NCBI RefSeq assembly: GCF_002432345.1
Contig: NZ_DJDT01000151.1
Coordinates: forward strand, 1 to 64,000
Reading direction: 5' to 3'
Length of the DNA stretch: 64,000 nucleotides
Origin: Pedobacter sp. UBA5917
Lineage (GTDB): Bacteria > Bacteroidota > Bacteroidia > Sphingobacteriales > Sphingobacteriaceae
The notes below the pieces were generated by a model. That model was not told the DNA's origin and did no database searches. It saw only the letters and a list, made by a program, of their open reading frames with translations. How positions within the stretch are numbered: position 1 is the first letter of the stretch; each line of letters begins with the position of its first letter. The translations under genes were made by a program, and so were the position numbers. Shown in pieces: positions 1 to 9,672 of this stretch.

Positions 1-372
1 AGCAGGATGAACAAAAAGACCGAGGTAATTACCGTGAGCTTAACCGTTTTTACCGTAATTGCTGTGGTCATTATCTTTTACGCCAAAACTTTTGATAAGA
101 TCTTAAATTATACCATCTTTTTAGAAAGCATCAGTATGGCCAGTTCTGCAGCCACCATTTTTATCCTTCGGAAAAGAACCGCACATCTTGATAAAAAAAC
201 CATCTACACTGTTCCATTATATCCTATATTGCCTATCATATTTATTGCGGCCTATACTTTTGTGGCTTTCAGCATTTATGCTGATGACCAGAATGCGGCG
301 CTAAATGGTTTATATATTTTTGTTGGCTTTCTGATCATCTATTTTGTATCGAGATTGTTTAATAAAAAATAG
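1..372 (+). CDS. APC-type amino acid permease, C-terminal part
   Basis: The reading frame is open from the first base of the window, so this is the 3' end of a longer gene and the Met at position 7 is not a real start. The visible ~120 residues hold three to four hydrophobic membrane segments separated by a short basic loop (ILRKRTAHLDKK) and then the YxVPLYPILPIIFI pattern. That pattern is typical of the last transmembrane helices of APC-superfamily amino acid permeases. Inference: an inner-membrane amino acid transporter. The substrate cannot be read from this fragment. The protein ends in a basic tail (SRLFNKK), as is common for cytoplasmic C-termini. It could also be another multipass permease of the same fold. 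Confidence 0.65.
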   Translation, partial: SRMNKKTEVITVSLTVFTVIAVVIIFYAKTFDKILNYTIFLESISMASSAATIFILRKRTAHLDKKTIYTVPLYPILPIIFIAAYTFVAFSIYADDQNAALNGLYIFVGFLIIYFVSRLFNKK

Positions 373-459
373 TTTCCCCCTGATCAGACCTTGCAGGTTT
401 TAAAAATCTGCGAGATTAGTTAGGCAGACCTAAGTAAAATAAACCTGATTGGAATGAAC

Positions 460-480
460 ATCCCGATTTTTCATCGGGAT
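460..480. repeat. Small hairpin in a degenerate repeat stretch
   Basis: ATCCCGAT (460-467) and ATCGGGAT (473-480) form a perfect 8-bp stem with a 5-nt loop. No T-run follows on the plus strand, so it is not a canonical terminator for the permease. The neighbouring stretch 383-430 contains a degraded GACCTTGCAGG...CTGCGAG inverted pair. Both are the kind of short dispersed palindrome seen elsewhere in this window. Confidence 0.5.
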
Positions 481-597
481 AAAATGGAAAGCAGGACTGA
501 TCTAACCTATAAACACAGAAACCTGCTTTACAAAAAATAAAGAATTCAACTTAAAGATTTTAAAAACCCAAGATTTAGAAAGAACTTTAAACAATCA

Positions 598-1932
598 ATG
601 AACAAAACACTCTCTTTAAAACAGGAAATTGCTTACGCTGCCGGTATGATTGGCTGGAGCACGATGACGAACATTATCATCGTAATGCTTCCCTATTTTT
701 ACCTGCCACCAAGCAACGCTGGTTTACCACCATTGGTACCGCAACTTGTTTTACTGGGTGCTTTCAATATCCTTTCCATCATTGCTGCTTCGGGCAGGCT
801 GGTAGATGCCATTTACGATCCCTTTATAGCCTCGAGGAGCGATGCCAGCACAAACAAAAACGGCCGCAGGATGCCTTTTATGAAATGGGCCATTGTTCCG
901 GCCATGCTTTTCTGTGGGTTGGTATTCTATCCCATCCAAAAAACAGAAAGCCTGCATAATGCCTGGTGGCTAACCATCACGCTTTGTTTATTTTTTATAT
1001 CAGTTACCACTTACATTATTCCTTACAATGCTTTACTCGCCGAAGTAACCAATACACCCAGGCAAAAAGTTAAACTATCCAGCTACCAGCAGGTAGGTTT
1101 TGTGATCGGGATTATTTTATCGGCCTGTACCAATAACTTTGCCGATCTGGTTGAGGATAATTTCCATGTGGCCAACCGTAGCGAAGCCATCCAGGCTGCA
1201 ATTTGGGGTTTATGTATTTTATCTGGACTGGTAATGCTGCTCCCGATTTTCTTTATCAACGAAAAGGAATTTTCGGTTGCCAAACCTACACACATACCCT
1301 TATGGCCGGCCATAAAAAGCACCTTTAAAAACAGTAATTTCAAATATTACCTGATCTCCGATTTTGCCTTTTATACCGCATTGAGCATTATTTCGAGCGG
1401 TTTATTATTTTTCTGCACCGTTTTATTGGGATTACCGGAATCGGAAGGAGGTAAATTTATGGGGGCTATGGTAATGGCTTCGCTGTTATTTTACCCACTG
1501 GTAAACTTCGGATCGGCTAAAATTGGGAAGAAACCCTTTGTACTGCTCGCTTTCGCCGTACTTTGCCTGATTTTTGTTACCATTTTCTTTTTAGGAAAAT
1601 TACCTTTTGGCCCGCATACACAGATTTACATCCTGGTATTATCGGCATCCTTTCCATTAGCTGCCCTGGGGATTTTACCAACGGCTATCCTGGCCGATAT
1701 TGCGCAAAAAGATACGCTGGAAACCGGCGAAAACCACGAGGGCATGTTCTTTGCTGTTAAATATCTTTTTGTAAAACTTGGTCAGACATTGGGAATTGCT
1801 ATTTTTGCCATGCTCACCATTTATGGTAAAGACCCCGGAAACGATTTTGGACTGCGCCTAAACGGCATTGTAGGTTTTGGACTTTGTTTAATTGCGTTGC
1901 TGTTTTTTAGTAGATTTAGGGAGGAGAAATAG
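598..1932 (+). CDS. GPH-family (MFS) sugar:cation symporter
   Basis: A 444-residue polytopic protein with about twelve hydrophobic segments. Residues 67-82 (GRLVDAIYDPFIASRS) followed by a basic, Asn/Lys-rich loop and GRRMPFM (89-95) match the conserved loop between helices 2 and 3 of the glycoside-pentoside-hexuronide:cation symporter family (MFS_2). Known family members import glycosides, pentosides or hexuronides with H+ or Na+. Inference: an inner-membrane sugar or glycoside importer. It stands apart from the utilisation region at 30-60 kb, has 225 bases upstream with only short palindromes, and is followed after 46 bases by an unknown membrane protein on the same strand. The exact substrate is not evident. 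Length is normal for the family. Confidence 0.8.
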   Translation: MNKTLSLKQEIAYAAGMIGWSTMTNIIIVMLPYFYLPPSNAGLPPLVPQLVLLGAFNILSIIAASGRLVDAIYDPFIASRSDASTNKNGRRMPFMKWAIVPAMLFCGLVFYPIQKTESLHNAWWLTITLCLFFISVTTYIIPYNALLAEVTNTPRQKVKLSSYQQVGFVIGIILSACTNNFADLVEDNFHVANRSEAIQAAIWGLCILSGLVMLLPIFFINEKEFSVAKPTHIPLWPAIKSTFKNSNFKYYLISDFAFYTALSIISSGLLFFCTVLLGLPESEGGKFMGAMVMASLLFYPLVNFGSAKIGKKPFVLLAFAVLCLIFVTIFFLGKLPFGPHTQIYILVLSASFPLAALGILPTAILADIAQKDTLETGENHEGMFFAVKYLFVKLGQTLGIAIFAMLTIYGKDPGNDFGLRLNGIVGFGLCLIALLFFSRFREEK

Positions 1933-1978
1933 CTGAGCGCTGTGGGTTTGGCGTTTAGCGAAACACAATTTTTGAAAA

Positions 1979-2599
1979 ATGAACGAATCGCTTGTACAAA
2001 AAGACTTTAGATTAAGGTACAGATCATTTATAATTACCGAAAAGGGACTCGAAGTAAAACACAAGAGCCTGCTCCGCTCAGGAGAATACCTGCTGGCCTA
2101 CGAAAATGTTGGCACGCGAACCTACACCGATAACCGGGGAATTTATGGGCTGCTATTTTCATCGGCATTGCTGGGCCTTGTATCGGTTCTATTATACCTG
2201 TTAAGAAATGATGGAGAAGGTGTTGACAGTTCTGTTTACCTGCTTTATTCCGGGATATCGATGATATTACTGATCTTATTTCTAATTACCTATAAACGAA
2301 ATTTTTATCTGGTAAAATATGGAAATGCAGATGCCATTGAATTTTTGCAGAACAGGCCATCGAAAGCTGAAGTAAATATATTTATCGAAACGCTTATCAT
2401 TACCAGAAATAATTTTTTGCTAAATAAATATGGTAAAACGAATTTCAGTCTCAGCTACCAGCAAAACCATCAAAATCTGGTGTGGCTAACAAACAACGAG
2501 GTAATAGACAATGCAGAGTTCAACAATATGGTTAATAAGCTGAACTTCGAAATGCAACAGCAGCCAAACAAAATAAGCTTCGATTTTAGCCTAAATTAA
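1979..2599 (+). CDS. Unknown protein with two membrane segments
   Basis: A 206-residue protein I do not recognise. The N-terminal ~55 residues are polar (charged and aromatic, with an YENVGTRTY segment). Two transmembrane helices lie at about residues 56-76 and 86-106, joined by a short acidic loop (RNDGEGVDSS). The remaining ~100 residues are soluble and end in a Gln/Asn-rich tail. The layout resembles small membrane-anchored PH-like or YcxB-like proteins, but I see no diagnostic motif. It is codirectional with the symporter 46 bases upstream and may be cotranscribed. Its convergent neighbour is the susD gene at 2714. Confidence 0.55.
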   Translation: MNESLVQKDFRLRYRSFIITEKGLEVKHKSLLRSGEYLLAYENVGTRTYTDNRGIYGLLFSSALLGLVSVLLYLLRNDGEGVDSSVYLLYSGISMILLILFLITYKRNFYLVKYGNADAIEFLQNRPSKAEVNIFIETLIITRNNFLLNKYGKTNFSLSYQQNHQNLVWLTNNEVIDNAEFNNMVNKLNFEMQQQPNKISFDFSLN

Positions 2600-2713
2600 A
2601 ACCTTCTGTAAGCAATAATCAATTTAAGCAATAATCATAAAATACACGAACAGGGCTATGGCAATAGTACCATTTCACCCTGCCCATGTATTCCTTTTAT
2701 ATTTTAAGCATTT

Positions 2714-4426
2714 TTAGTAGCCCGGACTCTGTTTAAGTGTACCCTTGCTCCTGTCTATCTGATCCTGGGGTAAAGGAAAATACTCATCCCTGCTTTCTAT
2801 ACTAATGCCTTTTAAATAGTCGAAATATCCCCCCTCAAAAGAGAAATAGCTTTCCAGTGTCTGTTTGGCTATGCCCCAGCGTACCAGATCGAAAAACCGG
2901 TGTCCTTCCATCGCCAGTTCGAGCCTGCGTTCGAACCTAACCGCATTCCTGGCATAGGTATCGTTAGGGAAAGAAGTATATGCGCTTACCTTATATGCGG
3001 CAGCTGGTGCACCATTTACCTGTTGTGGGGTTATTTTGGCTGCCCTGGCCCTTACTATATTTACGAGTGCTAAAGCCCTTGGCAGATCACCTTTTTCTAC
3101 CGCACATTCTGCTGCCATAAGATAAACATCGCCTAAACGGATCAGGTTTACATTCAACCCGGTTACATTGGTATTGCCCGGCGCTGTTCCGCTGGTAATC
3201 TGTGCCGCCTCAATTGTATTTTTAACAGCAACAAAAGGCCCACCATTAGAAGCATCACGGATCCATGTATCGCCGGCCATTATTCCCCAATCGCGGTAAG
3301 GAACACCACGCCTGCCTATGGTAGATTCGATACGCGGGTCAAAAGGCAGGGTTTTATCCACTACATAATTGTCTTTTGCGCTTCCGGTTAATCCAAAATC
3401 CGATTTATAGGGATTGGTGCGGTAGCTACCATCCAACAGGGGCAAACCGGCTATATCTACTTTAAAAGAATTGGCCAGATCAATAGAAGGCTGGAAGAAA
3501 CCACAGCAGTTGATCGGCGTATTTCCATAAGGAAAATTCAGGATATCGCCAACGTTTCCATTGTCTCCACCCGTGCCATCAGTACCAACCGAATGCTGCA
3601 CAGACATGATCGTTTCAGGCCCGTCTTCCTTTGTAATGTCGAAATTATCTGCATAAGGCATGGTGGTTAGATCTGGTTTAGCCAAAATTACAGCATTCAG
3701 CAGATCGTAGGCTTCCGGATATTTTTTCTGGTATAGAAATACTTTACCAAGGTAAGCCTGTGCGGCATATTTATCAACTCTTCCTTTTTGACTTTTAGGT
3801 TTGGTTGTGCTTAAATTGGCTACGGCAAACTGAAGATCATCTACAATATTTGGGTAAATGTCTTTATCATTTGGAACAAAAGTACCGCTGGTGGCTTCGG
3901 TAACATAAGGTACCAATTTAAACACCCTCACTAAAAAGAAGTAATAGTGCGCACGCAATAAACGGGCCTCGCCCTGTATTTCTTTGGCGCGGGCATCGGC
4001 AAATTTGGCCGAACCATTACCTGCCTGTAAATTTGCCAGTATTTTAAGGGTGTTGTTACAGCGTTGGATCCCCTCAAAACACCTGTCCCAAAGATTGGAT
4101 AAATTATCGTTGGTACTGGTTGGCGAATGCTGTTCGATGGCATTCATTGGGGGCTGATCGCCGACACTACTGCCTTTATGGGCATTATCAGAAGCCACTT
4201 CGCCAAACAGCCATTGACTGGGTGCAGCGCCATAATTGCCGTAGGTACCATTTACATTCCCGTTTAGCAATGAATAAGCACCTACCAATAAACCTTCTAC
4301 ACCATCTTGTGTGGTTAACTGCCCTTCGGTAAGCTCGCCCTGGGGCTGCAGGTTCAAAAATTCCTTTTTACATGAGAAAGTAGAAAAGATCAGGAAAGAG
4401 AGCAGGATATATTTTACATGTTTCAT
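2714..4426 (-). CDS. SusD/RagB-family outer-membrane lipoprotein (pair 1)
   Basis: A 570-residue lipoprotein. The signal peptide ends in a lipobox with Cys19 (STFSCKKEF), predicting a lipid-anchored surface protein. The body has TPR-like helices with the typical SusD markers: an early NLQPQGELTEG segment, the ARLLRAHYYFFLVRVFK helix, RFERRLELAMEGHRFFDLVRW near residue 505, and a C-terminal Pro-Gly-Tyr. In this family SusD captures glycans and caps the SusC channel. It follows susC by 15 bases, so the two are one operon. No glycoside hydrolase or sensor gene adjoins this pair, so its substrate cannot be inferred. Confidence 0.93.
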   Translation of the reverse strand: MKHVKYILLSFLIFSTFSCKKEFLNLQPQGELTEGQLTTQDGVEGLLVGAYSLLNGNVNGTYGNYGAAPSQWLFGEVASDNAHKGSSVGDQPPMNAIEQHSPTSTNDNLSNLWDRCFEGIQRCNNTLKILANLQAGNGSAKFADARAKEIQGEARLLRAHYYFFLVRVFKLVPYVTEATSGTFVPNDKDIYPNIVDDLQFAVANLSTTKPKSQKGRVDKYAAQAYLGKVFLYQKKYPEAYDLLNAVILAKPDLTTMPYADNFDITKEDGPETIMSVQHSVGTDGTGGDNGNVGDILNFPYGNTPINCCGFFQPSIDLANSFKVDIAGLPLLDGSYRTNPYKSDFGLTGSAKDNYVVDKTLPFDPRIESTIGRRGVPYRDWGIMAGDTWIRDASNGGPFVAVKNTIEAAQITSGTAPGNTNVTGLNVNLIRLGDVYLMAAECAVEKGDLPRALALVNIVRARAAKITPQQVNGAPAAAYKVSAYTSFPNDTYARNAVRFERRLELAMEGHRFFDLVRWGIAKQTLESYFSFEGGYFDYLKGISIESRDEYFPLPQDQIDRSKGTLKQSPGY

Positions 4427-4441
4427 CTTTGTTTCTTTTAA

Positions 4442-7400
4442 TTAAAATCCAACATTAATACCAATTAAAAACTGACGGGGAGAAGGGTAAACGCCCTGAT
4501 CTACCCCTGGCGCAGAGAAGGTATCCGTAATCTGGCTCACCTCCGGATCCATGCCCGTGTACTTTGTTATTGTGAATAAATTGGTTGCACTTACATACAC
4601 CCTCAATTTGCTGATTGGCGAATTCGCACCAAATGCTTTAGCAGTAGGGATCGAATAACCGAGCTGTATGTTCTTTAACCTTAAAAAACTTCCATCCTGA
4701 ATGTAATAGCTCGATGAGGCAAACTCCAGATCCGAAGCACCGGCATAAGCTGAAGGTATTAAACTGCCTGGATTTGAAGGACTCCAGGCAGTTAACAATC
4801 TGGTACTTTTTGCACCATCAAAAGATGGGAAATCAGTAAAATAACGTGTGGCCTGAAAAATATCATTGCCCTGAACGCCATAAATAAATGCGGCAATATC
4901 AAAGTTTTTATAAGATGCATTTAAATTTATCCCAGCGGTAAAATTAGGATTCGGATCTCCGATAATGGTACGGTCTTTCGGATCGATTACCCCATCGCCG
5001 TTAATGTCCTGATAACGCAAACCACCAACCCTGGCACCTGCGTATGATGGGTTGTTCTGGATATCGGCAGTACTCTGGTAAATCCCGGCAGTTTTATATC
5101 CAAAAAACGATCCAAATGGTGCACCTTCCTGCAATACACTGGTTTGTAAACTTCTGTAATTGCCATAAATCTGGTTAAAAATGCCCGGGGCCAGCCTAAC
5201 GATCTCATTTTTGTTTTTAGAGAAATTCAGTCCGATATCAAATTTAAGCGGGCTATCATCTTTGATTCCATAATGATAAGCAACATTAAACTCAATTCCT
5301 TTATTGCTCATATCGCCGATATTTACAAATGGCGAACTGCCCAAACCAACCACGCTGGATGGTAAAGGAAGATTATAAAGCATATCTGATGTTTTTTTGT
5401 TGTACCAATCAACCGATCCATCTACAGCTCCGCCCAGTAAACTAAAATCAAGTCCGATGTTAAGCGCTTTTAACGATTCCCACTTTACGTCGGCATTTTG
5501 ATAGGCATTTTGCCATACCCCGGTAGTTAATCCATTTCCCCCTCCAACAGCATAGGCCGAATTGATGATCGAACTCTGGAAACGGTTAATATACTGATAG
5601 GGAGGTATCCGCTGATTTCCGGTTTGGCCGTAACCTACACGGAGTTTCAGGTCATTTATCCATTTAACGCTCTTCATAAATTCTTCTTCCGATAATCTCC
5701 AGGCCACACTTGCTGCCGGGTAATTACCGTATTTATTGTTAGGGCCAAAGTTCGAAGATCCGTCGCGCCTGAAGGTAATACTCGCCAGATAACGGTCGTG
5801 ATAAGAATAATCTACCTTTCCGAATAGGGAGAACAGTGATCCGATAGAGCCAAAACTGGTATTGCTGATATTGGAAGAACCGGTACTGAGGTAATAATAA
5901 TCCTGATTGCCGATAATAAAGAAATCATTTCTGCCTGCGTTTAACTGGCGCGACCGTGACCTGATTGCCTCTGTACCAATAAGCACATTTACGCGGTGCA
6001 GCTCATTAAAAACCTTACTATAGTTCAAGGTATTGGTCCAGGTCCATTCTGTATTGTAGCCCTGATATTCGTTCAGGTTATTGGAGTTGTTACCTTCTGA
6101 AAACTCTAAATTCGGATAACGCATAGACAGGCCGTTAAAATTTTCGTAACGTAAACCAAAGTTGGTTCTTAATACGAGGCCCGGGAGGATATCACCTTCG
6201 GCAAAAACATTTCCGAAGAAAAAGTTGCTTTTGTTCTTGTTGTCCTTTGCCCTAAAGAGAAAGGCAAGCGGGTTTTCGGCATTCCCTAACTGACTTCCAC
6301 GGCTACCGGCAAAATTTCCGGCAATATCATAAACCGGAATGATGGTTGGAATACGGTATGCCCAGCCCAATGCACTGCCCTGATCCTGGTAACTTCCGGG
6401 GGTATTGGGATTAACACCAAAGCCATAGCCTTCCGAATAGCTGTACTGGGCATTTTCACCAAAACGTACATGTTTGTTAAAAGCAGAGATACTGGTATTC
6501 GACCTAAGATTATATCTTTTAAAACCGGTGTATTTTATGGTTCCTTTCTGATCAAGGTAGCCGCCCGAAAAACTATAGGTAGCGTTTTCGCCGCCGCCTG
6601 TGGCACTGATCTGATAATTCTGGATGGGTGCCGATTCTGTAATCTCATCAAACCAGTTGGTTCCTTCCTTATTTGCCCTTGTAATCTGATAAAACAGATT
6701 GGGATCACGGCTATAGTTATACTTAGAAGGATCTGCATCCGCAGCAGTAACATCCTGACCCAATTTTGAACCGGCTACCAGGTAATCAGGTAATACAGGA
6801 GTTGGCCCCGAGCCATAATTTTTACCTGCTGCAATTGCTTTTCCTGCATTTTTATAGCCATCAAACACATATTGGGCGTATTGCTGGGGATTCATCATTT
6901 CAGGAAAACTACCCTTTCGTGGCGCCTGTGTACCAAAATAAGAATCGAGCGTAATTTTAGGAGGTCCGGCTACGCCTTTTTTGGTGGTGATGATTACGAC
7001 ACCATTATTGGCCCTCGATCCGTAAATAGATGCTGAAGAAGCATCCTTTAAAACCTGCATACTTTCGATATCGTTCTGATTAAGCCAGGATAACTTACCT
7101 TCAAAAGGTACCCCATCAATTACGTATAGAGGTTCGTTGTTATTGATAGTACTGATACCCCTGATGCGGATCTGCGGGGTAGAACCCGGTGCCCCATCAT
7201 TTATAATCTGTACTCCTGTGGCCTTACCCTGTAGCGCTTCTACTGCACTGGCTGCGGGCTGGGCTTTTAACAGCTCCATGCTCACCACAGCTACTGCACC
7301 GGTAAGATCCTTTTTCCGCTGACTCGAATAACCGGTTACCACTACTTCAGATAATTTGTTGTTTTCGGCCAGTAAAACAATAGCAATATTGCTTTGGCTA

Positions 7401-7672
7401 CCTACAGTAACTTCTTTTGATCCGTAGCCGATAAACGAAACCACCAATACATCGGCAGGTTTTGCCGCAATAGAAAATGCACCGGTTGCATCAGTAGTGG
7501 TACCACCAGGCCCGTTTTTGATTTTTATTGTTGCCCCCACTATAGGAAGTTTATCGTCACTCGCGGTAACTTTCCCTGTTACTTTAGATTGGGCACCTGC
7601 TTCAATTGCAAACAGCATACCGAGGCACAAGAGAAGATAACTCCTCCTGAAGAAAGATAGGTTTTGTTTCAT
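4442..7672 (-). CDS. SusC/RagA TonB-linked outer-membrane transporter (pair 1)
   Basis: A 1076-residue TonB-dependent transporter. A signal peptide (to about residue 27, AGAQS) is followed by a carboxypeptidase-regulatory-like Ig domain (about 29-115), a TonB-box-like stretch (SEVVVTGY), the plug with the SusC signature ISTINNNEPLYVIDGVP, and ASIYGSRANNGVVIITTKKG. A 22-strand barrel region follows and ends in the aromatic INVGF. It imports glycan or peptide fragments with its SusD partner, using the proton motive force through TonB. There is no anti-sigma factor or hybrid sensor next to it, so regulation is not visible. It is transcribed divergently from the helicase across a 572-base spacer. 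Confidence 0.95.
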   Translation of the reverse strand: MKQNLSFFRRSYLLLCLGMLFAIEAGAQSKVTGKVTASDDKLPIVGATIKIKNGPGGTTTDATGAFSIAAKPADVLVVSFIGYGSKEVTVGSQSNIAIVLLAENNKLSEVVVTGYSSQRKKDLTGAVAVVSMELLKAQPAASAVEALQGKATGVQIINDGAPGSTPQIRIRGISTINNNEPLYVIDGVPFEGKLSWLNQNDIESMQVLKDASSASIYGSRANNGVVIITTKKGVAGPPKITLDSYFGTQAPRKGSFPEMMNPQQYAQYVFDGYKNAGKAIAAGKNYGSGPTPVLPDYLVAGSKLGQDVTAADADPSKYNYSRDPNLFYQITRANKEGTNWFDEITESAPIQNYQISATGGGENATYSFSGGYLDQKGTIKYTGFKRYNLRSNTSISAFNKHVRFGENAQYSYSEGYGFGVNPNTPGSYQDQGSALGWAYRIPTIIPVYDIAGNFAGSRGSQLGNAENPLAFLFRAKDNKNKSNFFFGNVFAEGDILPGLVLRTNFGLRYENFNGLSMRYPNLEFSEGNNSNNLNEYQGYNTEWTWTNTLNYSKVFNELHRVNVLIGTEAIRSRSRQLNAGRNDFFIIGNQDYYYLSTGSSNISNTSFGSIGSLFSLFGKVDYSYHDRYLASITFRRDGSSNFGPNNKYGNYPAASVAWRLSEEEFMKSVKWINDLKLRVGYGQTGNQRIPPYQYINRFQSSIINSAYAVGGGNGLTTGVWQNAYQNADVKWESLKALNIGLDFSLLGGAVDGSVDWYNKKTSDMLYNLPLPSSVVGLGSSPFVNIGDMSNKGIEFNVAYHYGIKDDSPLKFDIGLNFSKNKNEIVRLAPGIFNQIYGNYRSLQTSVLQEGAPFGSFFGYKTAGIYQSTADIQNNPSYAGARVGGLRYQDINGDGVIDPKDRTIIGDPNPNFTAGINLNASYKNFDIAAFIYGVQGNDIFQATRYFTDFPSFDGAKSTRLLTAWSPSNPGSLIPSAYAGASDLEFASSSYYIQDGSFLRLKNIQLGYSIPTAKAFGANSPISKLRVYVSATNLFTITKYTGMDPEVSQITDTFSAPGVDQGVYPSPRQFLIGINVGF

Positions 7673-8122
7673 AGGTTATAATGATAGTTAATGGTTATTA
7701 AGGCTTTGCACTTAAAAAAATGCCAATGCATGGCCAAACAGCAATAAAATTTGCAGCTCTTTTTTTTACTAATAATTAAAAGTTGAGCGGTTAATCTGCT
7801 AAATCTGGAGCAGATGCGTCAAAATCGACTTTTTAAAATAGGGATGTACTGTTTTTTTCATAGTGTAGTAATTGGTTAGATAGAGGTGGGATATTTATAT
7901 TATTTACATAGTTGACTTATAATACAAAACAATAAAACTAAAAAATACATATATAACAAAATAAATATACAAAAATAAAATCAAGAGACCTATAAAATTG
8001 CTACAAATTGAGCTTTCGGTAACAATAGCTGCGCATGCGGATTGATTTAATGCAACAACTTGTTTTATTGGGCAGTAAATGGCCATGCATTATACATGTT
8101 TACGTTTTCCACATATAATTTG
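7673..8122. other. AT-rich divergent spacer between susC and the helicase
   Basis: This spacer must contain the susC promoter on the minus strand, but I cannot point to a convincing TTG/TAnnTTTG pair there. A short inverted repeat TCTGCT...AGCAGA is present around 7796-7815. The rest is very A/T-rich with no credible gene; a 60-codon minus-strand frame at 7904-8086 has atypical composition and no recognisable start context. Confidence 0.5.
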
Positions 8123-8130
8123 TATCTTTG
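8123..8130 (+). promoter_or_regulatory. Promoter -7 box of the helicase gene
   Basis: TATCTTTG matches the Bacteroidota -7 consensus TAnnTTTG exactly. No clean TTG -33 box is present at the expected distance (the sequence there is TTTAC). If used, transcription starts near 8137 and gives a 5' leader of about 108 nt in front of the helicase start codon. Confidence 0.45.
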
Positions 8131-8153
8131 CCCCCGAAGCAGGAATAAGGGCT

Positions 8154-8170
8154 TGTCATTCTGAATGACA
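8154..8170 (+). promoter_or_regulatory. Hairpin in the 5' leader of the helicase mRNA
   Basis: TGTCATT (8154-8160) and AATGACA (8164-8170) form a perfect 7-bp stem with a CTG triloop within the predicted leader. The arm sequence is the same GTCATTCTGAA head that starts the dispersed palindromes elsewhere in the window, so it may be a repeat remnant recruited into the leader rather than a dedicated regulator. Confidence 0.4.
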
Positions 8171-8244
8171 TATTCTCTCCGCAAGTTAGTCCTTCAATAA
8201 ATGATCGTTCTAGCTTCTTCGATAAATATTACATAAAAACATAC

Positions 8245-9543
8245 ATGTTATTCAAAGAATTAAACCTCATTGAGCCGATTTTAAAGGCCCTTGAGACCGA
8301 AGGTTATACACAACCTACACCTATACAGGAGCAATCTATCCCAACCATATTAAAAGGAAAAGATTTATTGGGCTGCGCACAAACCGGTACCGGAAAAACC
8401 GCTGCCTTTGCCATCCCGATGTTGCAGTTACTGCACGAAAAACACATCAATACCAAAGCCACCAAAAACATTAAAGCCCTTGTTTTAACGCCTACGCGCG
8501 AATTGGCCATCCAGATTGAAGAGAGCTTTAAAGCTTATGGTAAAAATCTAAATTTACGCCATCTGGTAATTTTTGGCGGTGTAAACCAGTTTTCACAGGT
8601 AGAAGCGCTTAAAAAAGGTATCGATATTTTAGTGGCTACCCCTGGCCGTTTATTAGATCTAATGAACCAGGGTTTTATCAGTTTAAACACCATCGAATTG
8701 TTCGTTCTGGATGAGGCCGATCGTATGCTCGATATGGGTTTTATCCACGATGTGAAAAAAGTGGTGGCTAAATTGCCTGCAAAACGCCAGACCTTGTTTT
8801 TCTCGGCTACCATGCCTGATGAAATCCAGAAACTGGCCAATACCATTTTATCAAGTCCTACAAAAGTAGAGGTTACCCCTATTTCTTCAACTGCCGAAAC
8901 CATCGTGCAGTCGGTTTATTTTGTTGATAAGCCAGATAAAAAGAAATTGCTGATCCACCTTTTGGAAGATAAAAACATTCAGACGGCTTTGGTATTTACC
9001 CGTACCAAACACGGTGCTGACCGGATTGTAAAAGATTTGGCTCATGCAGGGATTAAAGCGGCCGCCATCCATGGAAATAAATCGCAAAATGCCCGCCAAA
9101 GAGCTTTAACCGATTTTAAAGATCGAAAAATCCGTGTGCTGGTAGCTACCGATATTGCTGCACGTGGTATTGATATCGACCAGTTATCGCATGTGTTCAA
9201 CTTCGAATTACCGAACATTCCCGAATCATACGTCCACAGGATTGGCCGTACAGGTAGAGCAGGTGCAAACGGTATCGCCATTTCTTTCTGTGATGCAGAA
9301 GAAAACGAATATTTATTGGATATCCAGAAACTGATTAAAATTACCCTTCCGGTTGTGGATGACCATCCTTATCCCTTAAGCTGGGAAAACATGCTGGCCA
9401 AAAACCAGATTAAACGTAAACCACAGGCGCAATCGAAAGGCGGTGGTGGTGGTAAAAAAAGCGGTGATGGCAACATGAGCGGCAAACCACGTAACGCCAG
9501 CAATAACAGAAGATTTGGCGGAAACAGAAGAAAGAAAGATTAG
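8245..9543 (+). CDS. DEAD-box RNA helicase, RhlE-like
   Basis: A 432-residue ATP-dependent RNA helicase with every core motif. The Q motif is GYTQPTPIQ (20-28), motif I AQTGTGKT (45-52), Ia PTRELAIQ (83-90) and Ib ATPGR. Motif II is DEAD at 156-159, motif III SAT, motif V ATDIAARGID and motif VI HRIGRTGRAG. The C-terminal ~50 residues form a Gly/Lys/Arg/Asn-rich RNA-binding tail (GGGGGKKSGDGN...), as in RhlE-type proteins that remodel ribosomal or mRNA structure. It is monocistronic: its own promoter and leader lie upstream, and a strong terminator at 9601-9638 follows. Long leaders are common for cold-induced helicases, so cold regulation is possible but not shown. Confidence 0.93.
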   Translation: MLFKELNLIEPILKALETEGYTQPTPIQEQSIPTILKGKDLLGCAQTGTGKTAAFAIPMLQLLHEKHINTKATKNIKALVLTPTRELAIQIEESFKAYGKNLNLRHLVIFGGVNQFSQVEALKKGIDILVATPGRLLDLMNQGFISLNTIELFVLDEADRMLDMGFIHDVKKVVAKLPAKRQTLFFSATMPDEIQKLANTILSSPTKVEVTPISSTAETIVQSVYFVDKPDKKKLLIHLLEDKNIQTALVFTRTKHGADRIVKDLAHAGIKAAAIHGNKSQNARQRALTDFKDRKIRVLVATDIAARGIDIDQLSHVFNFELPNIPESYVHRIGRTGRAGANGIAISFCDAEENEYLLDIQKLIKITLPVVDDHPYPLSWENMLAKNQIKRKPQAQSKGGGGGKKSGDGNMSGKPRNASNNRRFGGNRRKKD

Positions 9544-9600
9544 TTTTTAAGCTTAAAGACTAAAGCAGAAAAACTAAAGGTTTCAGCCCCATATATTAAA

Positions 9601-9638
9601 AACCCAAGTTGTGAAATACAGCTTGGGTTTGTTTTTTT
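9601..9638 (+). terminator. Rho-independent terminator of the helicase gene
   Basis: AACCCAAGTTGT (9601-9612) pairs with ACAGCTTGGGTT (9618-9629), a 12-bp stem with one G-T wobble and a GAAAT loop. It is followed by TGTTTTTTT. It lies 58 bases after the helicase stop codon. Confidence 0.85.
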
Positions 9639-9672
9639 AGTACATGCCAATGTTTATTAATTCCCCTAGTAT

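Noticed and set aside
7904..8086. 60-codon minus-strand frame in the susC-helicase spacer
   Set aside because: Very A/T-rich with a phenylalanine/valine-rich tail and no family resemblance; treated as chance.
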